Of a DNA stretch of 64,000 nt, positions 56,418-64,000 are shown one piece after another. This DNA comes from DAISJM01 sp036821485. GTDB taxonomy: Bacteria; Verrucomicrobiota; Kiritimatiellia; CAIQIC01; JAGNIJ01. The notes below the pieces were generated by a model that made no database searches, had not been told where the DNA came from, and saw nothing but the letters and a program-made list of their open reading frames with translations. The stretch lies in the NCBI GenBank assembly GCA_036821485.1, contig DAISJM010000009.1, positions 25,349 through 89,348 of the forward strand, read 5' to 3'. A program made the translations under genes and the position numbers. Position 1 is the first letter of the stretch. Every line of letters begins with the position of its first letter.

Positions 56418-56482
56418 ATTACATGATTAATACCCGGCCGTCAAGATGGGTCCGATACTTGAGGATTTCGGGCTGCGGGGGC

Positions 56483-56899
56483 CTATTCGCCAATGATTTT
56501 GACGAGGACCCGTTTGCGGCGTTTGCCGTCAAATTCGCCGTAGAAGATCTGTTCCCAAGGGCCAAAGTCCAGCTCGCCGCCCGTGACGGCCACCACCACT
56601 TCACGACCCATGACCGTGCGCTTCAGGTGCGCGTCGCCATTATCTTCCGCGCCGTTGTGCGCGTACTGGCTATACGGCTTCTCCGGGGCCAGCTTCTCCA
56701 GCCAACGCTCGAAATCGGCGTGCAATCCGCTTTCGTTGTCGTTAATGAAGACCGAAGCCGTGATGTGCATCGCGTTGACCAGCGCCATCCCTTCACGAAT
56801 CCCGCTCTCGCGGAGGCACTCCTCCACCTGCGGCGTAATGTTCACGAACCCGCGACGCGATGGCACGTTGAACCATAATTCCTTGCGGTAGGATTTCAT
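56483..56899 (-). CDS. YjbQ/UPF0047-family protein
   Basis: The 138-residue protein shows the family features NITPQVEECLRESGIREG, the His-rich core around NAMHITASVFIND and NGAEDNGDAHLKR, and the C-terminal LDFGPWEQIFYGEFDGKRRKR. Members have weak thiamine-phosphate synthase activity and may bind metal; the true role is unclear. It lies three bases downstream of the methyltransferase gene. Confidence 0.93.
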   Translation of the reverse strand: MKSYRKELWFNVPSRRGFVNITPQVEECLRESGIREGMALVNAMHITASVFINDNESGLHADFERWLEKLAPEKPYSQYAHNGAEDNGDAHLKRTVMGREVVVAVTGGELDFGPWEQIFYGEFDGKRRKRVLVKIIGE

Positions 56900-56902
56900 G
56901 AC

Positions 56903-58444
56903 TCACCCCTCTTGCTTGACGTACATCTCGAGCTGGCAGTCGAAACCGCCCAGGTCCACCACCTGCTGATACTGCAGTTTGAGCGATGGATCCTTGGGCC
57001 CCACGCTCAGCGGATTCGCAAAGACAAGCCTGCCGCCGGGCTTCAACATTATCGCCGCCACGGCAAACAGATCCTCGAACAGACGATGAAGGCCGGGCAC
57101 GCGCACACGCCGCCCCATCGGCGGATTGGTGATCATGAGCGTCACACTGCCGGGGCTCAATCCCAGCATCGCGGCCTGATCCCGGAAATCGCAGCAGACA
57201 AACTTGGTCTTCACATCGCTCAGCTTGGCCGCCGCGAAGTTGGCCGCCGCAATCGCTACGGCCTCCCGGCTGATATCCGTTCCGTACACACGCTTCACGC
57301 CGCCCAGCAATGCGCGCTCCACCAACTCCAGGCCCGATCCGCAGAAGGGATCCCACACAACCTCTCCCTCCTGCTTCCCGGCCAGTTTCGCCATGCAGGC
57401 AGCCAACGGCGGATGGGACGCCGCCGATACATCATCTTGGCGGTACGACAGCCGCGGATCGGGATACAGCCTCGGACGCAACTCCACCCCGAACCCACCG
57501 CTCGATGGATAGACATCCATTGACCACGGCGCCTGCCGCGCGTCGTTGAGGATCTCCGGACACAGCTCGTACGCCCGATTGGCCAGCAGATGCACCGCAC
57601 CTCGCTGATGCCCCTTCGACACAAAATCAATCCTGTAACGCACCGAACCTTCTGTCAGCGTCGTCAGGATATTCCGCGCAAGCGGAGAGGTGATCACCTT
57701 CGCCAACGCCTCCGTTGACGCAGCCGACTCGGGGCCCGGCACCGTGCCGAGCACAAAACCCATCGTGGCGAAACACCGCAACGTGTAGAGATCAGCCAAG
57801 GAGAATGGCGCCACGGGAGCGAGTTCGATCAGGCGACTCGCGACATGGATCACGCGAAACTTCCCGTGCTTGGCGATGTATTCGTCCACTTCCTCGCGAA
57901 GGATCTTCTCCAGCCCCTTGCGACACCGCAGATGAATCCGCAGGCGGGCGAAATCGGAAATGACGCGATCCAGCCGAACGGTACTCGGTTTCTGCTTGCG
58001 CGCGACGCTGGCTTTGACCTTCTGTTCGGTCTGCGGAAGAAAACCGGGGGTTCCGGCAACGACATCCAACGTGGCCGCGCCCCCAATCTTGTCGAGCGCC
58101 CGGCCGAGATGCTTCTTCTCTCGATCTCCCGTCGTCGTCTTCAGCAACGAAAGCAGCTCCGCTTCTTCGCCACGCCCCGCACCAATCTTGGGCAGCGCGG
58201 CCATGGCATAGCGCCGGATCTTTTCGGAAGGATCCTTCAGCAAACGGGTAAGCCACGCCTTCACCTCGGCCCGCTGTTTTGTGGTGCCCGATGCTGTGAA
58301 AACCACGCCCACCGCGCGGATGACCGCCACCCGCTGCATCCGCTCCTTCGGCGTGGCCTGGTCAAAACGCGCCACCTCCTCATTCCACAACTTGTCGCAG
58401 GAAAGCACGCGCAACTGGCGATAGAGTTCTTTGTCTGTTTTCAT
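56903..58444 (-). CDS. Fusion of HEAT-like repeats with an RNA-type methyltransferase
   Basis: The start at MKTDKELYRQL (58444) gives 513 residues. Residues 1-150 are helical repeats resembling HEAT repeats (KIRRYAMAALPKIG, REKKHLGRALDKIGG). A middle region (LRIHLRCRKGLEKILREEVD) suggests a THUMP-like RNA-binding part. The C-terminal half is a Rossmann methyltransferase with VWDPFCGSGLELVERALLGG (SAM) and ITNPPMGRRV (NPPMG, an N-methylating NPPF/Y type). The RsmL/Trm11-like layout points to guanine-N2 methylation of tRNA or rRNA; the HEAT-like front part is unusual. Confidence 0.85.
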   Translation of the reverse strand: MKTDKELYRQLRVLSCDKLWNEEVARFDQATPKERMQRVAVIRAVGVVFTASGTTKQRAEVKAWLTRLLKDPSEKIRRYAMAALPKIGAGRGEEAELLSLLKTTTGDREKKHLGRALDKIGGAATLDVVAGTPGFLPQTEQKVKASVARKQKPSTVRLDRVISDFARLRIHLRCRKGLEKILREEVDEYIAKHGKFRVIHVASRLIELAPVAPFSLADLYTLRCFATMGFVLGTVPGPESAASTEALAKVITSPLARNILTTLTEGSVRYRIDFVSKGHQRGAVHLLANRAYELCPEILNDARQAPWSMDVYPSSGGFGVELRPRLYPDPRLSYRQDDVSAASHPPLAACMAKLAGKQEGEVVWDPFCGSGLELVERALLGGVKRVYGTDISREAVAIAAANFAAAKLSDVKTKFVCCDFRDQAAMLGLSPGSVTLMITNPPMGRRVRVPGLHRLFEDLFAVAAIMLKPGGRLVFANPLSVGPKDPSLKLQYQQVVDLGGFDCQLEMYVKQEG

Positions 58445-58933
58445 GGGAAACCAGCAGCAGCTTACGACGAGCGGGCCCAAATCGGAAGCTGCAAAGGGGA
58501 CTTCTTCGGATCATGTGCCGGAGTTGGGGCGTCTTCTTCCTGTAGCCGCGCACGTTGGGCGCGGAACTCTGAACTCAGCCACTGGGGTCAAACAGAAGGA
58601 TCCACCCCTCTCCAACCACAGAGCACACAGAGAGGCATCTCCCTCTATCTGCCGGAAAGGGGACCCAACGAAGGAGGCCTCGAGAACGGGCTAACGTTTC
58701 ACCAGGACCGAAGGGCGAGACGGCTTGGGATGAACCCCTCTCTCAACCCATCCACCTTCGTCCTTGCTCCGCAGGACTACGGCGGGACAAGGGCCCCCGC
58801 TCACTACCGCTCTGCTTGTTTCAGCGCTCGCCACATGGGATGTGACGAGCACAGACCGCAGGGTAGCCTTGGACGCGACCACGAGCGAAGCGAGCGGCGA
58901 CAAAAGACACCTTGCCCCTTTTGGCGTTGTGCC
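58445..58933. other. Region past the trailing end of the CRISPR array, no gene supported
   Basis: No frame here looks coding. It holds the ACCACAGAGCACACA motif at 58615-58629 (second copy at 6007-6021), a GC hairpin at about 58546-58564 (CCGCGC/GCGCGG), and at 58751-58786 a GTCC-TGC/GCA-GGAC hairpin inside an ACTACGGCGGG-type element. The last is an intergenic repeat style I associate with PVC genomes; that link is from memory. Confidence 0.55.
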
Positions 58934-61900
58934 GTTTCAATCCACGCCCCCGCGCGAGGGGCGACTCGGCATTCAAGGATGCGCTTGCGTGGGCTGGGTT
59001 TCAATCCACGCCCCCGCGCGAGGGGCGACTTGTTGCGGGAGGAGGAGGAGGAGGAGGAAAGTTTCAATCCACGCCCCCGCGCGAGGGGCGACTAGCACCG
59101 CTGCAACCCCGGCACATCCGTTGCAAGTTTCAATCCACGCCCCCGCGCGAGGGGCGACAAATATGCCTCGAATCCGTCAAGCCCCTTGGCATCGTTTCAA
59201 TCCACGCCCCCGCGCGAGGGGCGACCACCACGAACCAGCATTACGAACCGGCAACCACGTTTCAATCCACGCCCCCGCGCGAGGGGCGACAAAACCCTGC
59301 GCAAGAGCCTGCAAACATTGATCTGTTTCAATCCACGCCCCCGCGCGAGGGGCGACACCGCCGACTCAGCTAAAAGTTGCACCAGCGTCTGTTTCAATCC
59401 ACGCCCCCGCGCGAGGGGCGACGGGTAGGTTTGGCGGGTTGGCGCGTAGTGTTGAGTTTCAATCCACGCCCCCGCGCGAGGGGCGACTCCGTCTGGCGCA
59501 CACCGCTTGCCACTAACATGGTTTCAATCCACGCCCCCGCGCGAGGGGCGACGTCATCCGCAACGTTTCCGGTACACGATGCCCAGTTTCAATCCACGCC
59601 CCCGCGCGAGGGGCGACGGAGGATGGTTGGTGGGGTAGTACGGCGATGTTTGTTTCAATCCACGCCCCCGCGCGAGGGGCGACCGGGAGCGCCACCAGCC
59701 GAGGCCGGCGAGCCCGTTTCAATCCACGCCCCCGCGCGAGGGGCGACTTGAAGTAGGCGAGAAACGGCTCCAGGTGATTCTGTTTCAATCCACGCCCCCG
59801 CGCGAGGGGCGACTTGCCTGACTTGTCTCCCTTTCCCTTTGCATGGGTTTCAATCCACGCCCCCGCGCGAGGGGCGACCGCGCCAGTCGTAGGGACACCC
59901 GATCTCGCCGTTGTTTCAATCCACGCCCCCGCGCGAGGGGCGACGTGAATGGACAACCCGCCCTGTTCTTCGATGGGTTTCAATCCACGCCCCCGCGCGA
60001 GGGGCGACGGGAGAAGAGGATTGGTCTGTGGTATGACCGCGTTTCAATCCACGCCCCCGCGCGAGGGGCGACCTGGCGCGAAGGGTTCGGAGTTTCATCG
60101 GCTTGTTTCAATCCACGCCCCCGCGCGAGGGGCGACAAGCCTCTACGAGATGCTATCGTCGAGGCGAAAGTTTCAATCCACGCCCCCGCGCGAGGGGCGA
60201 CACCCGGCAACTGTATTCACACGCTCTTTCGTGAGTTTCAATCCACGCCCCCGCGCGAGGGGCGACCTTGGCGCGGAATGCAACTTCGATTTGCTCTGCG
60301 TTTCAATCCACGCCCCCGCGCGAGGGGCGACCTACAGGATGGTTGATTGCATACCCGTCGGAGTTGTTTCAATCCACGCCCCCGCGCGAGGGGCGACGGT
60401 ACGCTCGGGAACGTGACTGGCATGCTGCAGTTTCAATCCACGCCCCCGCGCGAGGGGCGACCTATCTGATGCAGCTCAAGGATCGCGATATTCGTTTCAA
60501 TCCACGCCCCCGCGCGAGGGGCGACGGCGTCGCTGGCCTCGTGGACATACCACGCATAGTTTCAATCCACGCCCCCGCGCGAGGGGCGACCGCACCCGCG
60601 CGTGCTGCTCCATGAAAGCCTTGTTTCAATCCACGCCCCCGCGCGAGGGGCGACGGAGTTGTAATCGTAGGGCGGAAAGGCATCGCCGTTTCAATCCACG
60701 CCCCCGCGCGAGGGGCGACGAGCAACTCCCTTATTCTATTCATCGTTGAGATGTTTCAATCCACGCCCCCGCGCGAGGGGCGACTCGAGGCGATTGAATC
60801 CTTCATTCGGCAGGATTTGTTTCAATCCACGCCCCCGCGCGAGGGGCGACTATGCCCGCCGTGAACAGACTGCGCTTGGCCGCGTTTCAATCCACGCCCC
60901 CGCGCGAGGGGCGACATAATCCATGATCGCACAAGCCCAGACCGACATCGTTTCAATCCACGCCCCCGCGCGAGGGGCGACAGACCAAGGAAACCCCTGC
61001 GGAGTCCTGATGCTGTTTCAATCCACGCCCCCGCGCGAGGGGCGACCCGAGTAAGACACAGTATGTCAATACCGATAGAGTTTCAATCCACGCCCCCGCG
61101 CGAGGGGCGACTCACCCTCCCGCGACCCGTGTTCTGACGCGGAGTTTCAATCCACGCCCCCGCGCGAGGGGCGACCGGATGATATAACGCACAGTAGCGA
61201 TACTGGCGTTTCAATCCACGCCCCCGCGCGAGGGGCGACTTCGTATCCGCGCGTGATGCCTGCGCTTCCAATGTTTCAATCCACGCCCCCGCGCGAGGGG
61301 CGACGTTGCAACGTGTTACTGGCAATTCGGGCGTATTGTTTCAATCCACGCCCCCGCGCGAGGGGCGACCTACAAGCGCGACGCCGAACACTACCGCGAA
61401 CTTGTTTCAATCCACGCCCCCGCGCGAGGGGCGACGTAGGGCCGTTCGGTGCCACCAAGCCCACAGCGTTTCAATCCACGCCCCCGCGCGAGGGGCGACG
61501 GCGCAGGGGTTGCTCTGTATGCCCAACAACAGGTTTCAATCCACGCCCCCGCGCGAGGGGCGACTTGAGAAGCGGGATTTGGTCGCCCTGACGGACGGTT
61601 TCAATCCACGCCCCCGCGCGAGGGGCGACTTACGAGAAGAAGAGCCGCCGACAGCCCCCGTGGTTTCAATCCACGCCCCCGCGCGAGGGGCGACAGGGCA
61701 AGGAGATCGGGCGACTACGCGACCTCCTGTTTCAATCCACGCCCCCGCGCGAGGGGCGACTCTGCTCCCAATTATTGATTGGTTCAAGTGTAAGTTTCAA
61801 TCCACGCCCCCGCGCGAGGGGCGACGCAGACGACAACGCCCACCTTTACCTTTGGACAACGTTTCAATCCACGCCCCCGCGCGAGGGGCGACATAGCCAA

Positions 61901-62022
61901 GCGCGCCGCGCTTCAGAGCGCCCTGGTTTCAATCCACGCCCCCGCGCGAGGGGCGACCTGCTCAAGATCAAGTGCCGTACTGCGGCCATTGTTTCAATCC
62001 ACGCCCCCGCGCGAGGGGCGAC
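58934..62022 (-). CRISPR. Type I-C CRISPR array, 48 repeats and 47 spacers
   Basis: By manual count there are 48 copies of a 32-base repeat, all identical by eye, that reads GTTTCAATCCACGCCCCC...GGGGCGAC on the plus strand; its complement ends in GTGGATTGAAAC, the type I-C form. Spacers are 31-35 bases. The array is transcribed on the minus strand, the same as the cas genes, with the leader at the high-coordinate end, so the newest spacers are near 61991 and the oldest near 58966. The spacer at 59030-59060 contains a GGAGGAGGA run; no protospacer could be identified by eye. Confidence 0.98.
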
Positions 62023-62205
62023 AGCAATCACATTACACCTCCACAGCGGCCCTCGGAAAGCGCGTGTTCCGCGTATGGCGAAGTATTCAGATGTCAAAGA
62101 ACCGTGAGGTTCGGCTTTGTCGTCACAACCATTTCACGTGCAAAGTGTTACACGGTTCGCGAACCCTCCGGCGATTCCATGTCCGCTCCCGGTTCGCGGA
62201 TGAGT
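62023..62205 (-). promoter_or_regulatory. CRISPR leader
   Basis: The 183 bases between the last repeat and the cas2 stop form the leader, on the side where new spacers enter. A perfect palindrome GGTTCGCGAACC lies at 62154-62165, and GGTTCGCG recurs at 62191-62198. Similar GTTCGCGAAC elements occur in type I-C leaders elsewhere, as I recall. Confidence 0.75.
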
Positions 62206-62496
62206 CTAGACAAGAAGAGGACCCTCTAGATCAACCGCCTTTTTCGCTCCGTGATGTTCAATCCTTCGCTGCCAGTGTGAACCCAGAAAATAGAATCGCA
62301 GGCTATCTTCATCATCCTTGTAGAGATCGAGAAGAGACTGCCTCAGGGTCGTCCATTGGGCTGGATCCACATTGCACTCAAAAACGGAGTTCTGAACTCG
62401 CTGGCCGACGTTGAGACATGCTTTGGCCACGCGTCGCAGACGCGCCCTGCCCTGCTTGTCCACCGTACTCACGTCATAGCTCACAAGTACCAGCAT
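62206..62496 (-). CDS. cas2: CRISPR-associated Cas2, type I-C
   Basis: The 96-residue protein has the I-C Cas2 start MLVLVSYDVSTVDKQGR with the catalytic-type Asp after the first strand, RRVAKACLNVGQRVQNSVFE, and SLRFYFLGSHW. With Cas1 it integrates new spacers. The ATG at 62496 follows the cas1 stop, with GGAGGT five bases before it, so it is preferred over the GTG at 62508. Confidence 0.97.
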   Translation of the reverse strand: MLVLVSYDVSTVDKQGRARLRRVAKACLNVGQRVQNSVFECNVDPAQWTTLRQSLLDLYKDDEDSLRFYFLGSHWQRRIEHHGAKKAVDLEGPLLV

Positions 62497-62498
62497 CA

Positions 62499-63530
62499 CT
62501 ACCTCCACAAGAACGGGGGGTAACCATCCAAGTCACCGCGCAGATGTCTCGCCAGCAAGAGAGCCTGCACGTGAAACAGCAAGCCAACAGGCACGTCCTC
62601 CTCGATGAACGGATGGCGTATCTCTTCCTGTTTCCGCTTCTGATACGCAACCAGAAGGGTCTTGCGCGTCTCGTCATCCATGACGACCGCTCCTGATTCG
62701 CTTTTCTCAAACCCCTTACCCTGTACCTGCCGGAGGTTCACAAGCGACAACGCAAGCCGATCAGCCAGAAAGGGTCTGAGTTCCTCGATCAGGTCCAGTG
62801 CCAGCGCTGGACGCCCAGGACGCAACGCATGAAGAAACCCTACTTGAGGATCAAGCCCCACTCCTTCCAGAGCCGCCGAGGCGTCGTGCACCAGCAATGT
62901 GTACAGAAACGAAAGCAGAGCATTGATGTTGTCCAACGGCGGCCGGCGACTTCGCACCGTAAAAGCAAAATCCTCCTTCTGGGCCGTAATCAAGTGGTTG
63001 AATGTAGCAAAGTACGTATTCGCTGCCTCCCCCTCTTTGCCTCGAAGCACATCCACAGGCATGTCCTTCTTCAATTCCTCCAGCAGACTCCCCAGACGAA
63101 GAACGGCCTTCTCGATGTCAGCACCACCGCCCTTGTCTGCATGGTCGCGACCCGCCCGTTGCAGAACAGTCCGGGCATTGGCAACCTTGCCAACCACAAA
63201 GGCGCGTGCAATCGAGGCGGATACTTCCAAACGATCCGCCCGGCGATACTGCTCCCGCCTCAACAACACATTTCCCGACACGGGGCCATGAACACGGGCG
63301 AAGAACTGACCCCGCTCGCTCAGGTAGCTGATGGCAACTCCCCGTTCACCGCAGAGCCCCATCAGCGGATGACTGCAGGAGACCTGTCCGAAGCAAACGA
63401 TCCCGCCGAGCGTATGAATCGGCACGCGCAGTTTGATTTCCTGCTCCACCCGAACCACCACGGATTCTCCCTCGTGGCAGAGATACGCGCCCTGGGTGGT
63501 GACGAACAGCGTGTTGAGAAGTTTTTTCAT
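62499..63530 (-). CDS. cas1: CRISPR-associated Cas1, type I-C
   Basis: The 343-residue integrase begins MKKLLNTLFVTTQGAYLCHE, followed by VPIHTLGGIVCFG, and has the C-terminal catalytic region with NALLSFLYTLLVHDASAAL and LDPQVGFLHALRPGRPALALDL, containing the metal-binding His and acidic residues. It is complete. It overlaps cas4 by four bases. Confidence 0.97.
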   Translation of the reverse strand: MKKLLNTLFVTTQGAYLCHEGESVVVRVEQEIKLRVPIHTLGGIVCFGQVSCSHPLMGLCGERGVAISYLSERGQFFARVHGPVSGNVLLRREQYRRADRLEVSASIARAFVVGKVANARTVLQRAGRDHADKGGGADIEKAVLRLGSLLEELKKDMPVDVLRGKEGEAANTYFATFNHLITAQKEDFAFTVRSRRPPLDNINALLSFLYTLLVHDASAALEGVGLDPQVGFLHALRPGRPALALDLIEELRPFLADRLALSLVNLRQVQGKGFEKSESGAVVMDDETRKTLLVAYQKRKQEEIRHPFIEEDVPVGLLFHVQALLLARHLRGDLDGYPPFLWR

Positions 63531-64000
63531 GGTTCAAATGCCTCATTCAGGAACTGCACGGCGGACTTTCGCCGTCCCGCCAATTTCGGCATGCAGAGAT
63601 TGACGAGCGAGCAGTTGTCACATTTCGGCTCGTATTGCGCGGGCGGTGTGAGACCCGCGTCCATCAGTTTGCGGAGACGCGCCACAGTTTCCTCGGTCCG
63701 CGATCGAAGATCTTTGTCCAACACAACGGCATGACGCCGACGTGGCTGCCCGTAAAAGATGGCACCCTCAGGAATCGAGGTCCCCATCATCTCCTCCAGG
63801 CACATGGCTTGTGCGCAGAGCTGGACTTCATCGCAGATGTCTGGCTTTGGACGCCCACGCTTATACTCAATGGGAAACGGAATCCACGCATCCCCTTGCT
63901 GATGCAGTTCCACCACGTCGGCCTGCCCCACAAGACCCAATCGGAGAGACCGCAGCCTGAGCCCTCGCAGAATCCTCACGTCCTTGCGGGATTCGTCGTC
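63527..64000 (-). CDS. cas4: CRISPR-associated Cas4, type I-C (5' end outside the window)
   Basis: The frame is open to the right edge, so the N-terminus and its Cys are missing. Visible are the RecB-nuclease core (GLVGQADVVELH, IPFPIEYKRGRPKP with the Glu-x-Lys pair, DEVQLCAQAMCLEEMM) and the C-terminal iron-sulfur cysteines CDNCSLVNLCMPKL. Cas4 trims and orients new spacers by PAM with Cas1-Cas2. Further cas genes (cas3, cas5, cas8c, cas7) are expected beyond the edge. Confidence 0.95.
   Translation of the reverse strand, partial: DDESRKDVRILRGLRLRSLRLGLVGQADVVELHQQGDAWIPFPIEYKRGRPKPDICDEVQLCAQAMCLEEMMGTSIPEGAIFYGQPRRRHAVVLDKDLRSRTEETVARLRKLMDAGLTPPAQYEPKCDNCSLVNLCMPKLAGRRKSAVQFLNEAFEP

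Noticed and set aside
58691..58903. A 70-residue minus-strand frame beside the array
   Set aside because: Its sequence comes from intergenic repeat elements and shows no ribosome site. Treated as noncoding.
58912..62107. Many overlapping open frames on both strands with repeating Pro-Arg-Ala-Arg-Gly words
   Set aside because: They are translations of the CRISPR repeat, which has no stop in several frames. Not genes.

Overview
The window is a high-GC bacterial chromosome segment from a Gram-negative-type cell that makes a meso-diaminopimelate peptidoglycan (MurE carries DNPR, and a TolC efflux operon is present). The giant secreted protein with thrombospondin-3 calcium repeats, a PEP-CTERM-like exported protein, short intergenic hairpins and CACAGAG-type intergenic repeats all suggest the PVC superphylum, probably Kiritimatiellota or Lentisphaerota. 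That placement is inference from gene style, not from a marker-gene search. A run of ten Ns at 8081-8090 shows this is a draft or metagenome-assembled scaffold.

Layout. 1-7.7 kb is accessory: a partial membrane protein, a 1683-aa secreted modular protein, a small PEP-CTERM-like protein, and a decayed IS4-type transposase. 7.7-10.1 kb holds a DHH phosphoesterase split by the assembly gap, a PIG-L deacetylase and a small membrane protein. 10.1-18.0 kb is a minus-strand lipid/translation cluster (membrane protein, rsmD, coaD, yceD, rpmF, plsX, fabH, fabD, fabG, acpP, then a strong terminator, then fabF). 18.1-24.3 kb holds an FHA protein, a YqeY protein, a LacI-type regulator, a flavodiiron protein, an RluA-type pseudouridine synthase and ahcY. 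24.4-36.5 kb is the division and cell-wall (dcw) cluster on the minus strand: mraZ, a small ORF, rsmH, an ftsL-like gene, ftsI, murE, a small zinc-knuckle ORF, murF, mraY, murD, a LysM protein and ftsW. murG, murC and ftsQAZ are not present beside it.

36.7-49.4 kb is mixed metabolism: SIMPL protein, M29 aminopeptidase, polytopic membrane protein, metG, a YbhB-type protein behind a striking double palindrome, a cupin, and an AraC regulator divergent from a GH31 glycosidase that overlaps a methyltransferase, then priA. 49.4-56.4 kb is a tightly overlapping seven-gene export operon: TetR, HlyD-type adaptor, ATPase, TolC, ATPase and two ABC-2 permeases. 56.5-58.4 kb has a YjbQ protein and a HEAT-like/methyltransferase fusion.

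58.9-64 kb is a type I-C CRISPR locus. An array of 48 repeats, identical by eye, with 47 spacers is transcribed on the minus strand from a leader of about 183 bp beside cas2, cas1 and a cas4 that runs off the window end. The interference genes must lie beyond base 64000. No tRNA, rRNA or replication origin was recognised. I found no clearly new multi-gene system. The least explained elements are the paired TTTTCCAA palindromes at 42487-42540, the two small ORFs in the dcw cluster and the secreted modular protein.
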